14,171 nucleotides of DNA from Candidatus Tenderia sp. (lineage in GTDB: Bacteria > Pseudomonadota > Gammaproteobacteria > Tenderiales > Tenderiaceae): contig JASBUE010000182.1 of NCBI GenBank assembly GCA_030148045.1, positions 1 through 14,171 on the forward strand. Reading direction: 5' to 3'. Numbering within the stretch: position 1 is the first letter of the stretch; each line of letters opens with the position of its first letter. Positions 6,142-14,171 of the stretch are shown here, one piece after another. The translations under genes and the position numbers were made by a program. The notes under the pieces were generated by a model. The model was not told where the DNA came from. It did not search any database and saw only the letters and a list, made by a program, of their open reading frames with translations.

Positions 6142-7566
6142 ATGAAGAACTCAGCCACGCCAACCTTCTATTGGTATGACTACGAGGCCTTCGGCCTCAA
6201 TCCCATCAATGACCGCCTGGCCCAGTTCGCCGGGGTACGCACCGACATGGAGCTCAACATCATCGGCGAACCCTTGATGATGTACTGCAAACCGGCCGAT
6301 GACTTTCTGCCCAACCCGAGTTCCTGCCTGATCACCGGCATCACGCCGCAAAAGGCCCTGGCCGACGGGCTGCCGGAAGCGGAATTCATTCAACGCATCA
6401 ATCAGGAGTTCAGCCAACCCAATACCTGCGTGCTGGGCTACAACAACCTGCGCTTCGACGATGAATTCACCCGCCACACCTTGTATCGCAACCTGTTCGA
6501 CCCCTATGCCCGTGAATGGCAGAACGGCTGTTCGCGCTGGGACCTGCTGGACATGGTGCGCGCCACCCGCAGCCTGCGTCCGGAAGGAATCGAGTGGCCG
6601 GTCAACGAGGAGGGCCGCCCCAGCGTGCGCCTGGAGGATCTGACCGTGGCCAACGGTATCCGTCACGAGGCGGCCCACGACGCCCTCTCCGATGTCTACG
6701 CCACCATCGCCGTGGCCAAACTGGTCAAGGAACGACAGCCCAAGCTGTTCGATTTCGCCTTCGAGAACCGCAGCAAGAACAAGCTCTTCAAGCTGCTCAA
6801 CCTGCGCGAGCAAAAGCCGGTGATTCACGTCTCCGGCATGTACCCGGCGGAAAAGGGCAACATGGCGGTGGTGGTGCCGGTGGCGCAGCACCCGGTCAAC
6901 AAGAACGGCATCATCGTCTACGATCTCAGCGTCGACCCGCAAGACCTGCTCAACCTCAGCCCGGCCAAGATTCACGAACGCCTGTTCACCCGCGGCGACG
7001 AACTGCCGGAGGGGGTGGAGCGCATTCCTCTCAAGACCGTACACGTCAACAAGTGCCCGCTCGTCGCCCCGTTCATGACCCTGGACGCCAAGGCGGCCAA
7101 GAAATACGGCATCGATCTCAACGTCTGCCGCGCCAATCTCGAGGTGATCCGCAACCAGCCGGGGCTGGCGAAAAAGATTCAAAAAGTACTGAGCGAAACC
7201 GAATTCGAAAAACGCACCGATCCGGACGAGATGCTCTACGGCGGCCCCTTCTTCAACGATGACGACAAGGCGCGCATGGCCCAAATCCACGCCATGGCGC
7301 CTGAAGAGTTGGCCGGTTACCAGCCGTCCTTCACCGACCGCCGCCTGCCCGAGATGCTGTTCCGCATGCGCGCCCGCAACTGGCCCGAGACATTAACCGA
7401 AGAAGAGCAACAACGCTGGCAGGAATTCAAAAAATCTCGTCTCGATCTCGACGCCTATCTGGTCGAGATCGAAAACCTGCGCCAGGCGCCGGAGCGCACG
7501 GAAAAAGAGCGGCAGGTGTTGGATGAACTGGAGATTTACGGCCGCCGGATCTGCGCGACGCTTTGA
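6142..7566 (+). CDS. sbcB: Exodeoxyribonuclease I
   Basis: A 474-residue 3'-to-5' single-strand DNA exonuclease (E. coli ExoI has 475) acting in recombination and mismatch repair. The N-terminal DEDDh nuclease domain has FYWYDYEAFG with Asp13 and Glu15, GYNNLRFDDEF with Asp106, and HEAAHDALSD with His179 and Asp184. These match E. coli Asp15, Glu17, Asp108, His181 and Asp186 with a constant offset of two, which supports the ATG at 6142. SRWDLLDMVRA, LRPEGIEWP and VYATIAVAKLVK are further ExoI signatures, and the rest forms the SH3-like and C-terminal helical domains. The frame is open upstream to a TTG at 6103, which would add 13 residues foreign to the family. No Shine-Dalgarno is visible. 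The 113-bp palindrome ends 70 bp upstream, so the promoter must lie in or near it. Confidence 0.96.
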   Translation: MKNSATPTFYWYDYEAFGLNPINDRLAQFAGVRTDMELNIIGEPLMMYCKPADDFLPNPSSCLITGITPQKALADGLPEAEFIQRINQEFSQPNTCVLGYNNLRFDDEFTRHTLYRNLFDPYAREWQNGCSRWDLLDMVRATRSLRPEGIEWPVNEEGRPSVRLEDLTVANGIRHEAAHDALSDVYATIAVAKLVKERQPKLFDFAFENRSKNKLFKLLNLREQKPVIHVSGMYPAEKGNMAVVVPVAQHPVNKNGIIVYDLSVDPQDLLNLSPAKIHERLFTRGDELPEGVERIPLKTVHVNKCPLVAPFMTLDAKAAKKYGIDLNVCRANLEVIRNQPGLAKKIQKVLSETEFEKRTDPDEMLYGGPFFNDDDKARMAQIHAMAPEELAGYQPSFTDRRLPEMLFRMRARNWPETLTEEEQQRWQEFKKSRLDLDAYLVEIENLRQAPERTEKERQVLDELEIYGRRICATL

Positions 7567-7592
7567 GATGATGCGACACACATCGAACAGCA

Positions 7593-7622
7593 GTGGCGGA
7601 ACGGTGGTTTCCGTCCCGCCAC
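7593..7622. terminator. Hairpin after sbcB, possible terminator
   Basis: The sequence gtggcgg (7593-7599) pairs with ccgccac (7616-7622). An inner acgg/ccgt pairing across one mismatch gives an 11-bp stem. It lies 26 bp after the sbcB stop and 16 bp beyond the stop of the small minus-strand ORF, so it could serve both convergent units. Neither side has a proper T-run, hence the modest confidence. Confidence 0.45.
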
Positions 7623-7638
7623 ATGGCTTGTGATCAAA

Positions 7639-7860
7639 CTACTTCACCGGCAACAGCGGACACTGAAAATAGACCGGCGGCCCGTCGGGAAAGGAGCCCG
7701 GCGTGACCACCAGATGCCCCAGGGCATGGTGCAACTGGATGTCTTCATACGACTTCAACACCGGCACGATGCCGTGGGCGGGAAATCCGGGCTGGACTCG
7801 CCTGTGAAACGCCAACGCTGCCGCTTCACAGGCGCAACCAGCATGAAGCAGGGCAATCAC
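7639..7860 (-). CDS. Small hypothetical protein downstream of rtcB
   Basis: I do not recognise this 73-residue ORF. It starts at GTG 7860, with gagggg 4 nt upstream as a possible ribosome site, and ends in TAG. The codons of its second half are strongly G/C at the third position, like neighbouring genes, and the residue mix looks protein-like: KSYEDIQLHHALGHLV, then VTPGSFPDGPPVYFQCPL. It contains three Cys (9, 11, 67) and several His. It begins 50 bp after the rtcB stop on the same strand, so it may be the last gene of that cluster. It fills most of the 344-bp gap between sbcB and rtcB. It could be a real small gene, the remnant of a larger one, or a chance ORF. Confidence 0.4.
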   Translation of the reverse strand: MIALLHAGCACEAAALAFHRRVQPGFPAHGIVPVLKSYEDIQLHHALGHLVVTPGSFPDGPPVYFQCPLLPVK

Positions 7861-7910
7861 ACGCCCCTCACGCAGAAATCACATTTTTGTCACAGCAAGC
7901 CGAGCGGCTG

Positions 7911-9341
<1,431 letters not shown>

Positions 9342-9384
9342 CCCTGCCTCCCGTCACTCGATAGATAATAGATGAGAATAGATA

Positions 9385-9408
9385 CCGCCTGGATGGCGCC
9401 GGAGGCGG
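9385..9408 (-). other. Possible hairpin between archease and rtcB
   Basis: The 96-bp gap holds a 6-bp stem (ccgcct 9385-9390 with aggcgg 9403-9408). On the minus strand this is followed by a T/A-rich run made of repeated tctat units (9362-9384). It could be a weak attenuator that lowers rtcB relative to archease, but the stem is short. Confidence 0.25.
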
Positions 9409-9437
9409 AAGCCGGATTCCACTTCGTTTCACCCAGG

Positions 9438-9854
9438 CTACACATCGAGCACACACTGGGCCAGCCAATGATCGCCCTGTTGTACCACCTTGAGTTCAGT
9501 ATAGGTCGCCCCCTTGATCTCGACAGTGGGCTGGTGCCGCTTCACATCCACCGGCTCGCCCCAGGCCCTGGCGGTGAGCCGGCCGTTTTCAATCTCCACC
9601 TCAAAGCGGGCAAACAACATCCGGCGCACCGCCATCTCGTAGATCAGGGCATTGAGCCAGTCCACCAGCAGCAGCTCCTTGTCCGGCGCCTGGCACTCAA
9701 TCGCCACCAGATCGCTGGCGACAACGTCTTCCGGATCGACGACCACCGCGGTCATGGCCAGGGCCGCCTGCACGAAGGCCTGTGCCAACGTGTCGGCCAC
9801 GCCGCGCACGCCGATATCCGCCTCGTGCTCGAAATGCTGCCACCGCCCGACCAT
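9438..9854 (-). CDS. Archease, RtcB-activating protein
   Basis: A 138-residue archease-family protein (MTH1598 type). Archease binds a divalent metal through carboxylates and speeds RtcB guanylation and multiple turnover; it also widens nucleotide use. Family signs are the N-terminal FEHEADIGVRG with Asp13, the central DKELLLVDWLNALIYE helix, and the C-terminal end VLDV, whose Asp is the usual second metal ligand region. The length is normal. The start ATG lies 3 bp after the stop of the PrcB-like gene, implying translational coupling, with gagg about 9 nt upstream. It ends in TAG, 96 bp before rtcB. Confidence 0.93.
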   Translation of the reverse strand: MVGRWQHFEHEADIGVRGVADTLAQAFVQAALAMTAVVVDPEDVVASDLVAIECQAPDKELLLVDWLNALIYEMAVRRMLFARFEVEIENGRLTARAWGEPVDVKRHQPTVEIKGATYTELKVVQQGDHWLAQCVLDV

Positions 9855-9857
9855 GAG

Positions 9858-10364
9858 TCAGCGCCTCAGATTCAGATCGAGCACAAGCCTGCGCTCGCCG
9901 CTGTCGTCGAATACCTCGACCCGGTCGTAACCGGCCGGCGGCAGGCTGAGCAGCAGACAGGGGCTGGTGACCATTTGCGCCAACATGGCATCCGGCGCCG
10001 GCCGGCGCCACGCCAATGTCAGTTCGGCGCTTGACCGCTTCACGGCCACCACGGGACCGGCCAGGGCCAGGCCATAGCCCGTGGTGGGTCGCATCCCCAT
10101 TTCCACCAGCAACACTATTCGCCGCTCAAAATCCGGTTCCTCAGAAAGCGAGAACGGCCTGCCGACCCGCCTTGCCAGCGCCGCCAGCGCCTGCGCATCT
10201 GCAATCCTCGACAGCGCCGGCGCCGCTGCCTGGCGCCCGCACTGCTGGCCCTGGAACAACACCGTCGCCGTCAGCGGCTCGCTCACCGCCTCCAGGCGCG
10301 GCTGACAGGCAGCCAGCACCCCCAGCAAGGGCATCATCAGCAACCGTTTCAGACATCCCCTCAT
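9858..10364 (-). CDS. PrcB-family lipoprotein
   Basis: A 168-residue predicted lipoprotein. The N-terminus MRGCLKRLLMMPLLGVLAAC has a basic start, a hydrophobic core and a lipobox LAAC, with lipidated Cys20. The C-terminal half carries the PrcB-type pattern: a strand RRIVLLVEMG, then GMRPTTGYGLAL (90-101), alternating strands, a P...SPCLLLSLP turn and a final DRVEVFD strand. PrcB is a lipoprotein needed for assembly of the subtilisin-like dentilisin complex of Treponema denticola. Here the preceding gene is an S8 protease, whose stop lies only 4 bp before this ATG. A role as partner, chaperone or inhibitor of that protease is a good inference. The frame is open upstream into the protease gene, but the signal peptide fixes the start at 10364. 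Confidence 0.8.
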   Translation of the reverse strand: MRGCLKRLLMMPLLGVLAACQPRLEAVSEPLTATVLFQGQQCGRQAAAPALSRIADAQALAALARRVGRPFSLSEEPDFERRIVLLVEMGMRPTTGYGLALAGPVVAVKRSSAELTLAWRRPAPDAMLAQMVTSPCLLLSLPPAGYDRVEVFDDSGERRLVLDLNLRR

Positions 10365-10368
10365 AACA

Positions 10369-13314
10369 TCACCGTGTCCGTTTGAGGCCGGGCACCACCA
10401 CCGACCTGGATTGCAGGGCAAGCGGCACCTCGAAGCCGGACGAGAAGTCCAGCCCGGCCAGTTCGCTCCCGGCACCGATCTCCACCGGCATATCCAGCGC
10501 CAGGTAGGCGCCGCAGGACTCACCCGCATCGCAAATAAAACCGTCGTTGTCCATGTCACTGCCACTGATGACGATATAGCGTTGGCCGCTGTCGAACGGC
10601 ACGTTGGAAAAGGAATAGGCCAGCACGCCGTTCTCGAAACGGCCGGCCCGGCCGGCGACCGCCCTGTTGGTGCCGCTGTCGATCAGCAGCACATACTGAT
10701 AACCCGCATCACCGGCCGGACCGCCGTCGGATACCTGGAGTATTACCGGCACCGTCAGCGTGTTGGCCGCGGATACAAAGCTCAGCGTCGCCCGGTGTGT
10801 GCCCACGCCCAGACTGCCACGATCAACCGTGATCCGGTACGTCCCCAGCCCGGTGACGGGGTCCACCGCCTCCTCGCTCAGCGCCAGCCAGGGCTCATCC
10901 GCGCCGGCGCTGCTGATACTCAGGTCACCGCCACCGCCGTTAGCGAGCATCAGGCGCGCCGAGGTATCACTGAAGCCCAGATTCAGGGCCTCCGGTATCA
11001 CCATCAGGCGCGGCGGCAGCGTGCCGCCGCCCGCCAACGACTGGGCCTCCGCCACCGCCTTGGCGGCGTCTATCAAGCCATAACCGTAGCGGTCGTCGCG
11101 TCCGGCCGCGCCCAGGTCCCGCGTCATTCGGCCCGTCGCCAACAGGTTGTCCACCTGGGCCGGCGTCAAGGCGCCGTACACCGATTTCATCAGGGCGATG
11201 ACGCCGGCCACGTGCGGAGTGGCCATCGAGGTCCCCTGATAAAATTTATAATTGTAGACGATGCCGCCACCCGAATCGTCACCGGCGCTGCTCAGCACAC
11301 CGTCCGGATTGCCGTCACCGTTCAGGTCGCGACCGGTATCGCCGCCCGGCGCGGCGACGTCGACATAAGCGCCGAAATTGGAGTACGGCGCCGGCGCGGC
11401 ATTCAGATCCACCGCGCTGACCGAGATCACGCCCTCGTAACTGGCGGGATAGCCGGGGGTGGCGCTCGCCTCATTGCCCGCCGCCGCCACCACGATGCCG
11501 CCAGCAGCCCGCACCTGATTCAACACCTCCTGCGTCATTTGTGAATAACCGCCGCCGCCCAGGCTGAGATTGATGACATCGGCCTTTTGCGCCGGCACGG
11601 TGCCCGAGTCGTTGGGCAGGCCGGCGGCATAGAGCAGAGCCTGGTTGATGTCGTACAGGGTCCCCATGCCCCCCCTGCCCAGCACCCGCAGGGGCATGAT
11701 CCTGGCGCCGGGCGCAACTCCCGCCCCACCGGGCGCGGCGGTAACGAAGTCGGTCGCGGCGGCGACGGTTCCGGCCACGTGGGTGCCGTGAAAGGAGCTG
11801 GTACTGAATTCGCCGGGCGCGTCGCCGGGGTCGCTGGGGTTGGCGTCGATGCCCGGCTCATCGTCGTTGGCGCTGTTGTCGTCGCGGATAAAGTCGTAGC
11901 CGTCGCTGCTGAACTGGCCGGCCAGGTCCGGATGATTGAACAGCACGCCGGTATCCACCACCGCCACGACCACCGACGCGCTGCCACTGGTAACATCCCA
12001 GGCGCTGGGGAGATTGATCATGCGATAGTGCCACTGCTTGCCGTACTCGGCGTCCAGCGGGGTTCTCAGCGTGCGCTGAATATAGTTGGGTTCGGCATAC
12101 AGCACATCCGTTCTGCGGCGCAGCGCCTTGATCGCCAGCAGGGTTTCAAATTTCCGTTGCCGCGCCTGATCCTGCGCCCCGATGCTGCGCCGCGGCGGGT
12201 TGGCGGCGGCGCCCAGGGAGCGCAGCGCCGTCTGCCGCTGCGGCACGCTCTCACCCAGGCTCAACAACATGGGGCCGCCCGGCCGTCCGGCCTGGGTTTC
12301 CAGCCCCAGCGTGGATGGGGTGGCCGCAGCGAGTCTGCGCCCCGACGCCCCGGGCGACGGGTCCTTCATGCGCACAATCACCTCGCCGGGCACGAACTCG
12401 CTATCCAGGGACAGGCTTGGGCCGGCGCCGCCGATCACCTCCTGTCCCACCACCAGGTTGTAATTCGAATACCCCCACAAGGCATACACCTCCACGATGT
12501 AGCTGCCGCTGGCGGGGATGGTCAGCAGTTCGGTCTTGCCGACGCCGAGCGATGCATCATCGGGAAACAAAGGATCGACGCTGCAGTCGTCGCGATAAAG
12601 ATAGAGATCAAGGTCGCCGCTGGCATGATCCGCGATATTCAGCGTGACGGTCTGCCCCGCGAGCAGATCGAGCTTAAAGAAATCGGACTCGTCGCCCGCC
12701 GCAAACGAGGCACCGTCGGCGCCGCTAAACACATTATTCACATAGCCACCCAGCAACACGGGGTTGGCAAGGACCTGGGCCGTCGCCGGCGTATCGTTGT
12801 CGGCATAGGGGGCAGCGGGGTCGTTGATGTCGGCATCCACCATCATGCCGGCGGCGACGGTGACGCTGCCCGACAGGCTTGCGGCGGCCGTCACATCGAC
12901 CGGCTGGCTGGACGAGGCGCTGGCACCGCGATTGTCCGTCACCACCAGGGTCACGGTATAACTGCCTGACGCCGTAAAGACATGGTCGACCACGCGCCCC
13001 TGGCCCGCCCAGCCGTCACCGAAATCCCAGCCATAGCCGACCAGTTCACCGTCCGGGTCGGCCGATGCCGAGGCGTCGAAACGCATCGCCCCGGGGCTGG
13101 TGCCGAGCACGCTGACGCTAAAGGATGCCGTCGGCGCCTGGTTTGGCGCATCGCCACCGCCTCCGCCGGAGCAAGCGGCCAGCAACGGCGGCAAGAGGAC
13201 AAAGGCCAAACGCCGCGCCCAACCGGGCAACTGCAGGCACGCCCACGAACCGAACACCATCATACCAAGTCTATCCCAAACAGGGACCCGCCGGTGGTTG
13301 CCCGGACGAGTCAC
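10369..13314 (-). CDS. S8 subtilisin-family serine protease, multidomain lipoprotein
   Basis: About 981 residues from GTG 13314, or 964 from ATG 13263, which gives a better signal peptide. The lipobox LAAC ends at Cys48 and is followed by a glycine linker, so the protein is probably anchored on the envelope. Domains in order are PKD (about 58-142, WDFGDG), PPC-like beta domain (about 172-290), and an inhibitor-like prodomain (about 307-412: FVPGEVIVRMK to YAEPNYIQ). Next comes the S8 catalytic domain with Asp454 (VVDTG), His509 (HGTHVAGT), oxyanion Asn614 (AAGNE) and Ser696 (GTSMATPHVAG). A BACON-like beta domain (about 768-862) and a terminal domain with DMDNDGFICDAGE, possibly Ca-binding, complete it. 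DLNGDGNPDG (663-672), inside the catalytic domain, is another Ca-loop-like motif. It is first in the cluster with the PrcB-like, archease and rtcB genes. The substrate is unknown. Confidence 0.93.
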   Translation of the reverse strand: MTRPGNHRRVPVWDRLGMMVFGSWACLQLPGWARRLAFVLLPPLLAACSGGGGGDAPNQAPTASFSVSVLGTSPGAMRFDASASADPDGELVGYGWDFGDGWAGQGRVVDHVFTASGSYTVTLVVTDNRGASASSSQPVDVTAAASLSGSVTVAAGMMVDADINDPAAPYADNDTPATAQVLANPVLLGGYVNNVFSGADGASFAAGDESDFFKLDLLAGQTVTLNIADHASGDLDLYLYRDDCSVDPLFPDDASLGVGKTELLTIPASGSYIVEVYALWGYSNYNLVVGQEVIGGAGPSLSLDSEFVPGEVIVRMKDPSPGASGRRLAAATPSTLGLETQAGRPGGPMLLSLGESVPQRQTALRSLGAAANPPRRSIGAQDQARQRKFETLLAIKALRRRTDVLYAEPNYIQRTLRTPLDAEYGKQWHYRMINLPSAWDVTSGSASVVVAVVDTGVLFNHPDLAGQFSSDGYDFIRDDNSANDDEPGIDANPSDPGDAPGEFSTSSFHGTHVAGTVAAATDFVTAAPGGAGVAPGARIMPLRVLGRGGMGTLYDINQALLYAAGLPNDSGTVPAQKADVINLSLGGGGYSQMTQEVLNQVRAAGGIVVAAAGNEASATPGYPASYEGVISVSAVDLNAAPAPYSNFGAYVDVAAPGGDTGRDLNGDGNPDGVLSSAGDDSGGGIVYNYKFYQGTSMATPHVAGVIALMKSVYGALTPAQVDNLLATGRMTRDLGAAGRDDRYGYGLIDAAKAVAEAQSLAGGGTLPPRLMVIPEALNLGFSDTSARLMLANGGGGDLSISSAGADEPWLALSEEAVDPVTGLGTYRITVDRGSLGVGTHRATLSFVSAANTLTVPVILQVSDGGPAGDAGYQYVLLIDSGTNRAVAGRAGRFENGVLAYSFSNVPFDSGQRYIVISGSDMDNDGFICDAGESCGAYLALDMPVEIGAGSELAGLDFSSGFEVPLALQSRSVVVPGLKRTR

Positions 13315-13405
13315 GTCCCGCTCTTTCGGGGCAATCTCGCATCACTTATACTTGCGGGGCCTCTGAATAAACAAACGACCGCTCCGAAGCCGAAATCGAG
13401 CAATC

Positions 13406-13435
13406 ATATCTGAAGTAAATTATAAACATTGTCAA
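13406..13435 (-). promoter_or_regulatory. Possible promoter of the protease cluster
   Basis: On the minus strand TTGACA (13435-13430) is followed 18 bp later by AGATAT (13411-13406). The -35 begins only 5 bp from the bioA start codon, so the divergent units would share this A/T-rich stretch. The -10 is imperfect. I could not pick a convincing bioA promoter or a BirA/BioR operator in the same 126-bp gap. Confidence 0.4.
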
Positions 13436-13440
13436 TCACC

Positions 13441-14171
13441 ATGCAGAACAACAGCGAGCTCATCCAGCGCGACTTGGCCACACTCTGGCACCCCTGCACC
13501 CAGATGAAGGACCACGAATGGCTGCCCCTGGTGCCCATCAAAAAGGGCGACGGCGTCTGGCTGGAGGATTTCGACGGCAGACGTTATCTGGACGCCATCA
13601 GCTCCTGGTGGGTCAACCTGTTCGGTCACTGCAATCCGCGCATCAACGCCCACATCAAGCGGCAGCTGGATACACTGGAACACGTCATCCTGGCCGGTTT
13701 CAGCCACGAACCGGTGGTGGCACTGTCGGAGCGCCTGGTGGCGATCACCCCGCCGGGCCTGAAGCGCTGCTTTTATACCGACAACGGCTCCTCCGCCATC
13801 GAGGCGGCGCTGAAAATGAGCTTTCATTACTGGCGCAACCAGGGGCGGCACGAGAAGACCAAATTCATCGCGCTGTCCAACAGCTATCACGGCGAGACCC
13901 TGGGGGCGCTGGAGGTGGGCGACGTGGCACTCTACAAGGACACCTATCAACCGCTGTTGATGGACGTCATCACCGTGCCGTCACCGTACTGTTACGACCG
14001 CGCGCCAGATGTCAGCTGGGAAGAACATTCACGGCAGCAGTTCATCCACATGGAACAGCTGCTGGCCGAACAGGCCGAGCACATCAGCGCCGTCATCGTC
14101 GAGCCGCTGGTGCAGTGCGCGGCCGGCATGGCCATGCACGACCCCGAATACCTGCGCCTGGCGCGCGCCCT
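13441..14171 (+). CDS. bioA: Adenosylmethionine-8-amino-7-oxononanoate aminotransferase, 5' part
   Basis: The frame is open from ATG 13441 through the end of the window (243 complete codons, about 55-60% of a typical 430-450-residue BioA). BioA is a PLP enzyme that moves the amino group of S-adenosylmethionine to KAPA, making DAPA in biotin synthesis. Signatures are LWHPCTQMKDH near the start (substrate Trp/Tyr region), the DAISSWWVNLFGH block, LAGFSHEP, YTDNGSSAIEAALKM (PLP phosphate binding), LSNSYHGETLGAL and VIVEPLVQCAAGM. The PLP lysine lies beyond the window. There is no Shine-Dalgarno. It is divergent from the protease; other bio genes are not visible here. Confidence 0.96.
   Translation, partial: MQNNSELIQRDLATLWHPCTQMKDHEWLPLVPIKKGDGVWLEDFDGRRYLDAISSWWVNLFGHCNPRINAHIKRQLDTLEHVILAGFSHEPVVALSERLVAITPPGLKRCFYTDNGSSAIEAALKMSFHYWRNQGRHEKTKFIALSNSYHGETLGALEVGDVALYKDTYQPLLMDVITVPSPYCYDRAPDVSWEEHSRQQFIHMEQLLAEQAEHISAVIVEPLVQCAAGMAMHDPEYLRLARA

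Noticed and set aside
10365..10565. N-terminal extension of the PrcB-like protein into the protease gene
   Set aside because: The signal peptide and lipobox begin at the ATG at 10364; the extension lies wholly inside the protease coding region.
10411..11544. Plus-strand ORF of 377 codons opposite the C-terminal part of the protease
   Set aside because: Same reason: antisense to a convincing coding region, with biased composition and no motif.
11587..12969. Long plus-strand ORF (460 codons) opposite the protease gene
   Set aside because: It is a GC-rich antisense shadow; the minus strand encodes a complete S8 protease with all catalytic motifs, while this product has no recognisable domain and is low-complexity His/Arg/Gly-rich.
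13415..13440. BirA-type biotin operator before bioA
   Set aside because: The tract ttataaacattgtcaatc recalls one half-site, but the matching inverted half at the required spacing is missing.

Overview
The window is about 14.2 kb of GC-rich DNA (lower GC between some genes) that reads as a chromosomal segment of a gammaproteobacterium. The evidence is an E. coli-like exonuclease I (SbcB) and an MdlA/MdlB exporter pair whose every motif lines up with the enterobacterial proteins. Dispersed C6/G6 repeats of the kind common in sulfur-oxidising and other environmental proteobacteria are also present. No species can be named from the sequence alone.

Layout. Positions 1-381 hold the 3' part of ahcY (S-adenosylhomocysteine hydrolase), interrupted by an in-frame TAG at 193-195. 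It is followed by metF (548-1393), so the left edge is a methyl-cycle/one-carbon module. Between them lies a purine/pyrimidine-rich leader with mutually exclusive pairing options. After a clear terminator come mdlA (1482-3239) and mdlB (3399-5138), the two halves of a predicted heterodimeric ABC exporter. They are separated by a pair of inverted C6/G6 repeats.

Positions 5210-5914 hold a compact two-gene unit: a near-consensus sigma70 promoter, a perfect Shine-Dalgarno, a 64-residue Cys-containing ORF, a 92-residue protein that is 39% histidine, and a terminator. It looks like a small metal-binding operon and is the least explained part of the window. A 113-bp near-perfect palindrome (MITE-like) then precedes sbcB (6142-7566).

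From 13314 down to about 7639 the minus strand carries a head-to-tail cluster. In transcription order it holds an S8 subtilisin-family lipoprotein protease, a PrcB-family lipoprotein (4-nt gap), an archease (3-nt gap), the RNA ligase RtcB, and possibly one small unknown ORF. Archease is the known activator of RtcB. PrcB is the known partner of the subtilisin-like dentilisin of Treponema. The cluster therefore joins two partner pairs, one for envelope proteolysis and one for RNA repair.

The right edge is the 5' part of bioA (biotin synthesis), divergent from the protease across a 126-bp intergenic region with a possible promoter for the protease reaching almost to the bioA start codon. No rRNA, tRNA, CRISPR array or intact transposase is visible.
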